Source of the DNA: Pseudomonadota bacterium | GTDB lineage: Bacteria > Desulfobacterota > Desulfobacteria > Desulfobacterales > Desulfosarcinaceae | DNA: 23,586 nt | Direction: 5' to 3' | Assembly (NCBI GenBank): GCA_023435265.1 | Contig: JAEYRZ010000155.1 | Coordinates: 1-23,586 of the forward strand | Part shown: positions 6,749-15,600 of the stretch, one piece after another | Position numbering within the stretch: the first letter of the stretch is position 1 | Layout: each line of letters starts with the position of its first letter | Position numbers and translations under genes: made by a program | Notes under the pieces: generated by a model | The model's input: only the letters and a program-made list of their open reading frames with translations | Told to the model about the DNA's origin: nothing | Databases searched by the model: none

Positions 6749-9259
6749 TCAGCGGCCCGGGTCTTTGAAAATCTCGTTCAGCGCGTTGGAAAGAAGCGAA
6801 ATTCCGAAGGGCTTTTGAATGAAACGATGCGCACCGGCGTTCAAAATCTCCTGAGCCGGTCCGTTGAGCGCATAACCGGAACAGACGATCACCTTCAGAT
6901 CCGGACGCGCCTCCATCAGCAGGGGATAAATCTGATTGCCGCCCATGTCCGGCAGAATCACGTCCAACAGGGCGAAATCGATGCGTCCCTCGTACGTCCG
7001 TGCAATGAGGACCGCCTCCCGCCCGCTCTTGGCCTCCAGCACACGGTACCCCAGCTTTTCGACGATCGCGCGGCTGACCTCCATGACGAGGTGCTCATCT
7101 TCGATGATGAGGGCGGTGCCGGTGTGGCGGGATGAATAGAGCGGCATCTCCTGGGCCACTTCCTGAGGTGCCTGAGCGGGCGGCAGATAAATGGTCACCG
7201 TGGTCCCCTGACCCGGTTCGGAATCGACATAGATATAACCGCCGTGCTTTTTCACAATTCCATATACCGCAGCCATTCCCAGGCCGCGGCCGGTGAATTT
7301 GGTGGTGTAGAAGGGCTCGAAAATGCGTGCGCGCGTCTCTTCGTCCATACCCTTGCCCGAGTCGCTGATCCTCAGCAGCACCATGCGTTTGGGACGTAGT
7401 CCCGGGCATCTCTGGCAGTCCTCTTCGGTGACCATGACATTGGCGAGTTGGATACTCACCCGTCCGTTTTCCTGTATCGCTTCCGAGGAATTGGAGAGAA
7501 TGGCGGCCAGCAGCATCTGCATCTGAGTCGGATCGATTTCGATGAAATCGGCGGCTGGATCGATCTCGGTCTGCAGATCGACATGGGGGGCCATGCTGTG
7601 CCCGACCAGCCTCAGGGCGTCTCTCACGAACTGATGCGCCGGAATGATCTGAGTCTGGAATTTACCGCCCCGCGCGTAGGCCAGCAGCTGGCTGGTCAAC
7701 TGAACCATCTTCTGGCCGGCCTGATTGATCGGCTCGATGAAACGCAATTGTTTTTGATCGCACAAACCGTCCATCTGGATCAGTTCGAGGTTGCCGAGAA
7801 TGACCGAGAGCGCGTTGTTGAACTGATGGGCGATGCCTCCGGCCAGGGTGGCGATCGCTTCCATTTTCTGGGCCTGCTGCAGGCGGGCCGTCAGTCGCTT
7901 GTTGTCCTGTTCGGCGCGCTTGATTTCCGTCAGGTCCACCACGAAAGCCAGGGCGCCGGCATATTTGCCCGCTTCGTCGCGCTCGGCGATCGCGCTGAGC
8001 AGAATCTCCTTCAATTCGCCGTTGCGTGTGACAAAGCGAAATGCGGCGTTCTTCATCTGACCGGATTTGTAAAAAGCGGGCAGGATCGCCTCCAGTGCAA
8101 AGCGGCGGCTTTCGGCATCGAAAAAATCCAACGCATAGCGTCCGACCACTTCATCGCGCTGAAACCCCATCGTTTCCAGCCACAGGTTGCTGACGCTGGT
8201 CACCCGGTCATCCCGATCGACGGAAAAGAGCATGACCGGTGTATTGTTGTAAAGGTTGCGGTAGCGGCGTTCGCTGGCCAGCAACGCGGTTTCGGTCTGT
8301 TTTTCCCTGGTGACGTCGCGGGCGCAGCCGACGGTTCCGAGGATTTCGCCGCCTTCGCCCCAGAACGGCGCCTTGTGAACATCCAGAATCAGGATCTGGT
8401 TGCGGACCAGGCCTTCCTCCACGAAGCGGCCGCTGTAACGCCGGCGCTTGACAATGGCATCCGATTCCTGACTGATTTCCCCGAAGGTGTGCCGGTGCCC
8501 TGCCGCGCGCTCGCGGTCCGCAAAATATCCTTCGGTTCGTCCGATCGCCTCTTCGGGCCGGGCGCATTTGAGCAAATTGTCGCACAGCGCCTGGTTGACG
8601 AACATGTACTGGTCGTCCCAGTCCTTGGCCCAAATCATGTCTGGGACGTTGTCGGTCAGCAGGCGCAGCATTTTATAAAGATGCTGGTACTTCTGTTCGC
8701 TTTGACGCAGCGCCGATTCCACCCGCTTGCGTTCCTCTTCCAGGGAAATGGCTTTGGCCAGAGTACACATCAGGTAGATTTCGGCCCTGCCGAACCGGCG
8801 GGTGCGCGTATCGACCACGCAAAGCGATCCTACCACCGCTCCCGCACAATGGACCGGGTATCCAAGGTAGGATTTCAATCCATACCGCTGAATATACGGA
8901 TCGCTTGAATAATAAGGAGTTTGGGTGAGATCTTCATAGGCAACCGGCTGGTTGCCGCTCTTCATCGTCGCTTCGAAGCAGATGTGGCCCTGCTGTTTGT
9001 CTTGAGGCGGAAAATCGGGTGGCAGGTCGAATCCGGCCCAGCAAAAGAAAGAACTCTCCTCGTCCCCGACGCGGCTGTACAGCGAACAGGTGCTGCCGAG
9101 CACCTCACAGGCCTGTTGTACGATGATCCGGATATTTTCCTCCGGGTCCGAACCGAGGAGGCTGAACAGATCGCCGATCTTGAGCACGCTCTGGCTGGCT
9201 TGCAGATTGGCCGGTACGTCATCTTGCAAATTGATATCACAAGATGCTTTCGAGTTCAT
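6749..9259 (-). CDS. Hybrid sensor histidine kinase (GAF-PAS-PAS-HisKA-HATPase-REC)
   Basis: The protein has 836 residues from ATG 9259, chosen for a perfect AGGAGG seven bases upstream. In order: a GAF domain (about 25-175); a PAS domain with PDMIWAKD (about 195-320); a second PAS with PVMLFSVDRDD (about 335-450); a HisKA region with phospho-acceptor His478 in GGIAHQFNNALS; an ATPase with N-box SNSSEAI (590-596), ISDSGKGM and GRGLGMAAVYG; and a receiver domain with acid pocket near Asp721, phospho-acceptor Asp766 in LLDVILPD and Lys816. There are no membrane segments, so it senses cytoplasmic signals. The HQFNN box matches kinases of the NtrB-like/HPK4 group. No DNA-binding response regulator is adjacent. 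A sigma-54 promoter precedes it. Confidence 0.93.
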   Translation of the reverse strand: MNSKASCDINLQDDVPANLQASQSVLKIGDLFSLLGSDPEENIRIIVQQACEVLGSTCSLYSRVGDEESSFFCWAGFDLPPDFPPQDKQQGHICFEATMKSGNQPVAYEDLTQTPYYSSDPYIQRYGLKSYLGYPVHCAGAVVGSLCVVDTRTRRFGRAEIYLMCTLAKAISLEEERKRVESALRQSEQKYQHLYKMLRLLTDNVPDMIWAKDWDDQYMFVNQALCDNLLKCARPEEAIGRTEGYFADRERAAGHRHTFGEISQESDAIVKRRRYSGRFVEEGLVRNQILILDVHKAPFWGEGGEILGTVGCARDVTREKQTETALLASERRYRNLYNNTPVMLFSVDRDDRVTSVSNLWLETMGFQRDEVVGRYALDFFDAESRRFALEAILPAFYKSGQMKNAAFRFVTRNGELKEILLSAIAERDEAGKYAGALAFVVDLTEIKRAEQDNKRLTARLQQAQKMEAIATLAGGIAHQFNNALSVILGNLELIQMDGLCDQKQLRFIEPINQAGQKMVQLTSQLLAYARGGKFQTQIIPAHQFVRDALRLVGHSMAPHVDLQTEIDPAADFIEIDPTQMQMLLAAILSNSSEAIQENGRVSIQLANVMVTEEDCQRCPGLRPKRMVLLRISDSGKGMDEETRARIFEPFYTTKFTGRGLGMAAVYGIVKKHGGYIYVDSEPGQGTTVTIYLPPAQAPQEVAQEMPLYSSRHTGTALIIEDEHLVMEVSRAIVEKLGYRVLEAKSGREAVLIARTYEGRIDFALLDVILPDMGGNQIYPLLMEARPDLKVIVCSGYALNGPAQEILNAGAHRFIQKPFGISLLSNALNEIFKDPGR

Positions 9260-9799
9260 GAACGATCCTCCTGCCCGAGCAGCCGACAAGCATACTCCGG
9301 GGATGGTAAACGAACGACCTGTCAGGGGGATTCAGCAATAAGGGTGCCAGAAATTTGGACCGATCGGGAGATCGGGACCGAAGGTGAAGCGGTCGGCCGG
9401 CACCTCATAGGCCGGCTTGGGTCAGACCTCGGATTGAGGGCGGCTTGATACCCGCATGAGCAATCGAGTGCGTACTACCCGCGATACATCGAAGGGTCAG
9501 GATATTCCGGCGCTCCTGAGCTTTGGCCGGGTCGGAGTCCGGCGGACCGTTCACGACAATCTGGTGGAATATCCGCACATTTTACCCGACGCGGGCCACG
9601 AAATGACACCAAACGGGTTCCGGTCCTCGATCCGATATTGGATTTCCGCTCCCCCAGGCTTGAAAAGCATATCGATCCCTCGATAAGCCACCAAACGGAT
9701 AATCCACGGCGTTCCCATTGCGAATGTCAGCTCACTGCCAGCGCATCATTTTCCACATCGATTGCTAAAAAACAAGGGAATTCTCAGGTGCGGGCTGGA
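9260..9799. other. 540-bp intergenic region between kinase and lipoprotein genes
   Basis: Apart from the sigma-54 promoter near the kinase end I see no gene. Open frames on the plus strand (9456-9686 and one entering from 9638) lack ribosome sites and known motifs and look accidental. The space upstream of the promoter could hold enhancer sites. Short symmetrical pieces such as GCCGGC repeats around 9400-9415 are not convincing. No clear terminator follows the lipoprotein gene. Confidence 0.5.
9334..9349 (-). promoter_or_regulatory. Sigma-54 (RpoN) promoter for the hybrid kinase
   Basis: On the minus strand the sequence reads TGGCAC, five bases, TTGCT, an exact match to the -24/-12 consensus with correct spacing. 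Transcription would start near 9323, leaving a leader of about 64 bases before the ATG at 9259. This implies activation by an unseen enhancer-binding protein. Confidence 0.8.
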
Positions 9800-10306
9800 T
9801 CAAGGGCGCCATGTGTCGGCAAGCTGTTCGGCCGCGCCGCGGGCGGCGCGCAGCCATTCATGCCTGTCACGACTGGCCACGGAGGTTTCGGCAGTCTGCA
9901 CGACCGCGCCGGTCGCCACATCCACCAGACGAAGGTCGATGCGCAGATTCGGGCCGATGATTTGATAAGCGCCGAAAACCATCTGGCGCGCACCGGCGAT
10001 ATGACCGACGCGCAGGCGTGTGTCTTCAGCCGCCAACTGCGATGCCCCCAAGGCAAGTTCTGATAAGGCCAGATCGAGTTTCTGGCGCTCCACAATTCCG
10101 CACGGAAGTGTTTTTTGAAACGATTCCAAAACGTTGGCGGTCAGCAGCGGCCCCATTTCAGCCTCAGGCGCACCCGCCGGACCCAGGTTTTCCAGCTCCC
10201 AGACGGCGATCCGGCACGAATGGTCCCCAGGGGGAGCGCCGGCGCAGGCCGCGAGGATAACGGCCAGCGCCAGCAACACCGGCCAACGCTCATTGTTTGA
10301 CCGCAT
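9800..10306 (-). CDS. CsgG/FlgO-like outer-membrane lipoprotein
   Basis: From ATG 10306 this is a 168-residue precursor with a positively charged start, a hydrophobic stretch and a lipobox LAAC (about residues 17-20), so it should be lipidated and placed in the outer membrane. The mature part follows the CsgG/FlgO pattern: an IAVWELENLG strand, a VERQKLDLALSELALG helix, a GA.QMVFGAYQ strand and LRLVDVATGAVV. CsgG forms curli-secretion pores and FlgO decorates the flagellar outer-membrane region; which role applies here is unknown. The start lies inside the end of the upstream gene (17-base overlap), with GAGGAG ten bases before it, so the two are coupled. A longer frame to 10372 would bury the signal peptide. 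Confidence 0.8.
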   Translation of the reverse strand: MRSNNERWPVLLALAVILAACAGAPPGDHSCRIAVWELENLGPAGAPEAEMGPLLTANVLESFQKTLPCGIVERQKLDLALSELALGASQLAAEDTRLRVGHIAGARQMVFGAYQIIGPNLRIDLRLVDVATGAVVQTAETSVASRDRHEWLRAARGAAEQLADTWRP

Positions 10307-12236
10307 GGACCAAAATCTCCTCAATCTGGTCATCCCGATGCAGCGGGCGCTCTGTTCTGACGATCCGCGCATGGCTTAAATCTGTCTCCAAAGTGACAAT
10401 TTCCAGCTCACCCACTGTTTTCGAGGCTCCTTTCAGGGTTCGCCCCTTGTAAACGATCGGTTCGGGGGCGTCGATCACGGCAAACCGGGTGCCCGGAACG
10501 ACTCCCTGGTTCGTACCGATATTCAACAAGGCATGCTGATCCTGCACCTGGACGACATAACCGCGCAATGGGTATGCTTGAATGACGGCGGCCAGAAGAT
10601 CGCGGTTCAAATCGTGCAGGCGGCGGTCGAGCGACTCGTGCGGCGCGATGGTCAACGTGAATGTCCTGGCTATGGCGGTGGTTTCGGAATCGATCAGCCT
10701 CAGGGTGAGCATGGTCGCTTCGGGTAGATGCAGGATCGAACCGGTGGCCAACAGCTTGGCGGCGAGCACCTGGCCGAGGCGCAGGGCGGTACCCGGATCG
10801 GCCAGCTCCGAGGATCCCAGATTCAGCTCGGAAAGCAGCGCGTCCAACAGGGCACGCTCGACCACCTTCACCCTTCCCGATGCATTGAGCAGATCGCCCA
10901 GGTAGGTGGTCAGGGCCGCGGAGAAGCCCTCCCGGCTGCCGGGGGCGCCTTTTTCCTCCAAATCGATCAGCGAAAGGACCATCGGACGCGATGTCCAGGC
11001 ATCCACATCTTTTGCGCTTTCACCTTTCTGCTTCCGAAAGCGGTCCGCCAGCTCCTTGATGAGCTTATCCACACGTTCCTTGCGCTGGCGGTCCTTCTGC
11101 ACAGCCAGCATCTCCTCGGCCTTGCGCGCGAGGGCGGCGGCAATGGTGTCGCTCCCATCCAGGGCCAGGGTCTTGCGATACTGGGCCAAGGCGAGGTCCC
11201 AACGGCCCTCTTTCTCAAACGCCACCCCCTTGTTGGAGGTCGGTTCCAGGTAATAGGGGTCGAGCGCCACGGCCTGATCGTACAGCTTGCGGGCCTGTTC
11301 GAGATGACCGGCGCGGGCCTGGAATTGTCCGAGCCGGTTGGCGGCTTCGGCTTTTTGAAACGGCGCGGCCTGCGGTTTGGCCAGCGCCGCCTGGTAGGCT
11401 TGCAGCGCCTCCTGTGATTTGCCCTGCTGGGCCAACAGATCGCCGCGGATCATTTCCGCATAACCCCGTTCCGGAGCCCGGCGGGTGACCTCCTCCGCCG
11501 CTTGAAGTGCTTCGGCGTTGCGGCCCTGTCGCGCCAGCACGGCGGCCTGCCCCTCCTTGCCGACCACCCCGGCCTCGCCCTTCTCCTTGGCCATGGAATC
11601 GAACACCTGGGCCGCCCCCTTCAGATCGCCGGATTTCAATGCCGCGTACCCTTTAACCGCCCGGGCCGCGATATGACCTGGGTCTTTTGCGGCCAATCGA
11701 TCGCCGATCGCTTTGGCCAGTTCGGGTTGACGGCGGTGAATCTGACGCTGGGCCAGGGCGACCAGCATGCTTTCGATGGTCTTGCCTCCGCCCTGATGGT
11801 AATCGACGATCTTGAGTTCGGAATTGATCGTGCAGACCACTGGGAGCACCAGCTTGGCGTTGTAAGCCGAGCTTATCTCGGCGGTGTCGATCAGGATGGG
11901 GAACCGTGGTCGGCTCTGTTGGACGAAGGCCTCGACCGCCTGCCGCTCCGAGCGCGTGATACCCCACACCACGAGACCCGCGGATGGATAGCGCGCACTC
12001 AGTTGATCGAGCATCAGCAGGCCTTCATGACTGGGCCGCGAGTGCGCATCGAAAAAATAAAGCACCGTCATGGGATGGGCCTTGGCATTTTCCAGGGTCT
12101 GCACGCGCCCCGTCAGATCATCGAGTGCAAAAGACGGAGCGGCGTCGCCCGATTGCAGCGCCGGACAAGGAGCAGCCGCGAGCAGCGCAATGGCCATTAC
12201 GAGGCCCGCTACCCGCCCGATCGGATGTGCCTTCAT
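10290..12236 (-). CDS. Exported thioredoxin-like / TPR / CsgG-like / FlgT_C-like fusion protein
   Basis: This 648-residue protein starts at ATG 12236 with AGGGGG before it. A signal peptide covers about 1-27. A redoxin-type thioredoxin fold (about 30-165) has the active-site position occupied by AHSRPSHEG, with no CxxC, so it is redox-inactive. TPR-like helices fill about 170-375, with clear units at 270-285, 305-325 and 338-360, then a basic coiled stretch to 405. A CsgG/FlgO-like domain (about 417-535) shows VVERALLDALLSELNLG and LTLRLIDSETT. The end (about 558-648), with LNIGTNQGVVPGTRFAV, resembles the C-terminal domain of flagellar FlgT. It probably acts in the periplasm as a scaffold with the lipoprotein encoded just downstream. 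No flagellar genes are nearby. Confidence 0.8.
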   Translation of the reverse strand: MKAHPIGRVAGLVMAIALLAAAPCPALQSGDAAPSFALDDLTGRVQTLENAKAHPMTVLYFFDAHSRPSHEGLLMLDQLSARYPSAGLVVWGITRSERQAVEAFVQQSRPRFPILIDTAEISSAYNAKLVLPVVCTINSELKIVDYHQGGGKTIESMLVALAQRQIHRRQPELAKAIGDRLAAKDPGHIAARAVKGYAALKSGDLKGAAQVFDSMAKEKGEAGVVGKEGQAAVLARQGRNAEALQAAEEVTRRAPERGYAEMIRGDLLAQQGKSQEALQAYQAALAKPQAAPFQKAEAANRLGQFQARAGHLEQARKLYDQAVALDPYYLEPTSNKGVAFEKEGRWDLALAQYRKTLALDGSDTIAAALARKAEEMLAVQKDRQRKERVDKLIKELADRFRKQKGESAKDVDAWTSRPMVLSLIDLEEKGAPGSREGFSAALTTYLGDLLNASGRVKVVERALLDALLSELNLGSSELADPGTALRLGQVLAAKLLATGSILHLPEATMLTLRLIDSETTAIARTFTLTIAPHESLDRRLHDLNRDLLAAVIQAYPLRGYVVQVQDQHALLNIGTNQGVVPGTRFAVIDAPEPIVYKGRTLKGASKTVGELEIVTLETDLSHARIVRTERPLHRDDQIEEILVHAVKQ

Positions 12237-12306
12237 GGTATCCCCCTTTTGACGACAGAGATTCGCGCGTATCGATGCCGGCTTGAGCAAGCGGCACTGC
12301 ATTGAT

Positions 12307-12335
12307 CTTATATTCCGCAGGTGCATATTTGTAAA
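12307..12335 (-). promoter_or_regulatory. Sigma-70 promoter of the leftward operon
   Basis: On the minus strand TTTACA (12330-12335) is separated by 17 bases from TATAAG (12307-12312), each five of six to consensus. Initiation would be near 12300, about 64 bases before the start codon at 12236. Confidence 0.6.
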
Positions 12336-12341
12336 TAGCAC

Positions 12342-12355
12342 GGGTGGTTCCACCC
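12342..12355. promoter_or_regulatory. 14-bp inverted repeat, possible activator site
   Basis: GGGTGG-TT-CCACCC is perfectly symmetrical. It lies at about -42 to -55 relative to the predicted leftward start, just outside the -35, where activators often bind. Confidence 0.35.
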
Positions 12356-12386
12356 AGAGCGATCGCATGTCGCTTGTTATCCGGGG

Positions 12387-12421
12387 TCGGTATCGGGATC
12401 GGAATCGATATCAAAAAAAAA
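12387..12421. repeat. Four tandem hexamers followed by an A9 tract
   Basis: TCGGTA, TCGGGA, TCGGAA and TCGATA run head to tail (12387-12410) and are followed by nine A residues (12413-12421). They lie between the two divergent promoters and may be binding iterons or chance simple sequence. Confidence 0.4.
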
Positions 12422-12577
12422 GCCGCCGGCATGGCCCGGTTCCGGAGAGGTATTTTGGCGACGCGCTGCGATGGCGGTAGCGGCCCCGACCCGCTGAGTA
12501 GTCGAATTTACTTTGATCGCCCCGTGTTTTCATCACTCCGATTCCGACAGCACCCTTCCTGGCTTCGTACGCTGAAA

Positions 12578-12606
12578 TTGACACGATTCCTCCCGGAGGG
12601 TATAAC
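12578..12606 (+). promoter_or_regulatory. Strong sigma-70 promoter of the giant membrane-protein gene
   Basis: A perfect -35 TTGACA (12578-12583), a 17-base spacer and TATAAC (12601-12606) predict a start near 12613, about 80 bases before the ATG at 12692. A small CCTC/GAGG symmetry lies inside the spacer. Confidence 0.7.
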
Positions 12607-12691
12607 GCAGCCATTTTCTTGCTCCGACCGTCTCGGCGCTCCGCGGCGATCAGGTTTCATCTTTCAACCCCCCACCCAAAGGCGATCAAGG

Positions 12692-15600
12692 ATGAACCGG
12701 TTGCGTGGCATTGGGCTCTGCATGGTGCTGCTTACGATTGCACTGGGTCCCGCCTCTTTGGAGGCCTCCCTGGACCCCGAAGCGGTACCGGCCGAGCTGG
12801 CGCCGTGGCGCGCCTGGGTATTGCACGGCAACGCCGAAGCCCTTTGCCCGACCGCCTATAACGACGGCGCCGTGCTTCACTGCCGCTGGCCTTCCCGCCT
12901 GGAACTGGAGGTTTTTACCGAAGGCGGCCGCTTCGAACAACGCTGGCTGATCTTTTCCCGCGGCTGGGTGACGCTGCCCGGCGGACCGGAAAGCTGGCCC
13001 GATGCCGTTTCTGTCGACGGCGCATCCATGCCGGTCATCGATCGCGGCGGCGTTCCCATGGTGGAACTGCTGCCGGGCGAACACCGCGTAATGGGCCGTT
13101 TTTTCTGGAGCCGGAGGCCGGAGGTGATTGCCGTTCCCCCCGAACTGGGGCTGCTGTCGCTGAGCATCGACGGCCGCAGGATTCCGGCGCCCGTGGTCGA
13201 TGGAGAGGGCCGGCTCTGGATTCAGAAAGGCACGAACGCGGAGGCGGTTCAAGACCACCTTGAAACCCGCATATTCCGCTTGATCAATGATACGGTTCCA
13301 CTCCAGGTGACCACCCTGCTGCGCCTCTCGGTTTCGGGCGGCGGCCGCGAGGAGGTTTTTGACCCGATCTTGCCGGAAACGGCGGTACCCATGGACCTCG
13401 CCAGCCGCCTGCCGGTCCGCCTGGAGAGCGACGGCCGACTGCGGGTGCAGGCCCGCGCAGGTCAGTGGGAAATCCGCATCGACGCCCGCCTTCCCGGACC
13501 AGTGCGCAAGCTGACCGCACCAGACCGATACGGCGACGAAATCTGGTCCTTTCGTGCGCAGCACGATCTGCGGCTGGTGGAAATCGTCGGCGTTCCGGCT
13601 GTCGCCCCGACCCAGACCGAACTGCCGGACGAATGGCGGGCGTGGCCGGCCTTTCTGGTCAAAGCGGGCGCTTCGGTCGAATTCAAGGAGATCCGACGCG
13701 GCAACCCGGATCCGAACCCGGACCAGTTGAACCTTCACCGCATCCTGTGGCTCGACTTCGATGGCCGCGGGTTCACCGCCCATGACCGCATCGACGGCAC
13801 GCTGAGCCGTAGCTGGCGCATGACGGCAAAAGCGATGGCCCTGGGCCGGGTGAATGTGAACGGGCAGGATCAGGTCATCACCCGATTGGATGGATCGGAG
13901 CAGCCTGGAATCGAATTGCGCCAGGGACGGCTCGAGATGTCAGCCGATTCACGGGTTCAGGAGACGGGCGGCCGCATTTCGGCAGTGGGCTGGGACCTGG
14001 ACTTCCAGGAGGTGGACGGACTGCTGCACCTTCCGCCTGGCTGGCGCCTGTTGACCGCTGCGGGGGTCGACCAGATTTCGGAAAGCTGGGTTCAGCAATG
14101 GACGCTGCTCGATTTTTTCCTGGTGCTGATCATCGCCCTGGCGGTTTTCAAGCTGCGCGGCTGGCGCTGGGGGCTGGTCGCATTGGGGGTCATGATCCTG
14201 GTTTTTCACGAGCCCGGGGCACCACGGATCGTCTGGCTGCACCTTGCCGCCGTCCTGGCGCTCTGGCCGCGGCTGCCTTACGGCTGGGTCAAAAAAGCCG
14301 TGTGTTTGTGGGGCCTCGGGGCCTCGGCGGTCCTCTTGGCAACGGCAATCCCTTTCATGGTCCATCAACTCCGGTGGGGGATTTATCCCCAACTGGCGGA
14401 TGATCGAATGATCGCCGCCCCGGTCTACCGTACAAAGGCGGTGATGCCGGAATCATTGCCATCAGCACCGCCGCAGGCGCCGATCCCTCCAGGCGAAATC
14501 CTGAAGAAGGATCCGGCGCGCCCGCAAACGGCTGACGACAGGCCGACGGACCCCTGGCGCCATGATCCGAATGCGCTGATCCCGACGGGTCCCGGGCTTC
14601 CGGATTGGCAGTGGCGGACCATTGCACTGCAGTGGAACGGACCCGTGACGGCAGACCAGGATGTACGGTTCTATCTGCTCTCCCCCCGGGTCAACCTGCT
14701 GCTGGCCTTCTTGCGTGTGGGGCTGCTGGCTGCTTTGATTTTCGGTTTGTTCGACTGGCGAACGCTGTGGAATACGATTCGCAAGACGGCTCCGGGAGCC
14801 ACGGTCTTGATATTGACCGCCTGGTGCGCCGGAGGCCTCGAGGTCGCGGCCGCTCAGGCCGAAACAGCCTTCCCGCCGCCGGTTCTGCTGGATGAGTTCC
14901 GCCAGCGCCTTTTGGAAAAGCCCGACTGCCTGCCCTATTGCGCCGACACGCCGCGCATCGAGCTTTCCATAAACGGCGATGTGCTGCAATTGGTGCTGAA
15001 GATCAACGCCGCACGGCGCACGGCGGTCCCTTTGCCGGTGGATCGAAACGCCTGGACGCCCGAACAGATCCTGCTCGACAATGCCCCCGCCGCAGGGTTG
15101 ACGCGCACCGCAGGAGGCCAGCTGTGGGCCTTTATCCCGCAGGGATTGCATACGATGGTGCTGACGGGAAGCGTGAATCCGGATGGCGTGGTTCAGATCC
15201 CGCTGCCGATGCGTCCCCATACGGGATCGTTCACCGCACCCGGCTGGGAGGTCAAGGGCATCCAGGCCGACGGCCGGGTCGATTCGAGCCTCCATCTGAC
15301 CCGCCTGCAACCGGCCGAAGGCGGCCCGACTGCACAACCCGCTTTGCCGGCCTTCCTGCAGGTCGAACGCGAATTGCAGTTGGATCTCTCCTGGCAGATA
15401 CAAACCACCGTCCGGCGTATGACGCCGCCGGGCGCTCCGATTGTCGTCGCCATCCCGCTTCTGCCGGGGGAATCGATCACCACCGGCGGGGTGGTGATCG
15501 ATCAGAACCAGGCTCTGATCCATCTTGCGGCCCACCAGATCGTCTTTACCTATACTTCCGACCTGGCGGCGGCCTCCGAGATCAACCTGACGGCACCGCG

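Larger units (their letters stand above)
12237..12691. other. Divergent control region, 455 bp
   Basis: The spacer contains facing sigma-70 promoters for the leftward operon and the rightward giant gene, plus an inverted repeat and a short tandem repeat, each listed separately. The open frames that run through it upstream of both starts have no ribosome sites or similarity and are read as extensions of the real genes. Confidence 0.6.

Noticed and set aside
7448..8908. 486-codon open frame opposite the hybrid kinase
   Set aside because: It is a GC-rich antisense shadow of the kinase, whose domains are unmistakable; the frame has no motifs or ribosome site.
9456..9686. 76-codon plus frame in the spacer behind the kinase promoter
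   Set aside because: No ribosome site, no domain and no conserved-looking pattern.
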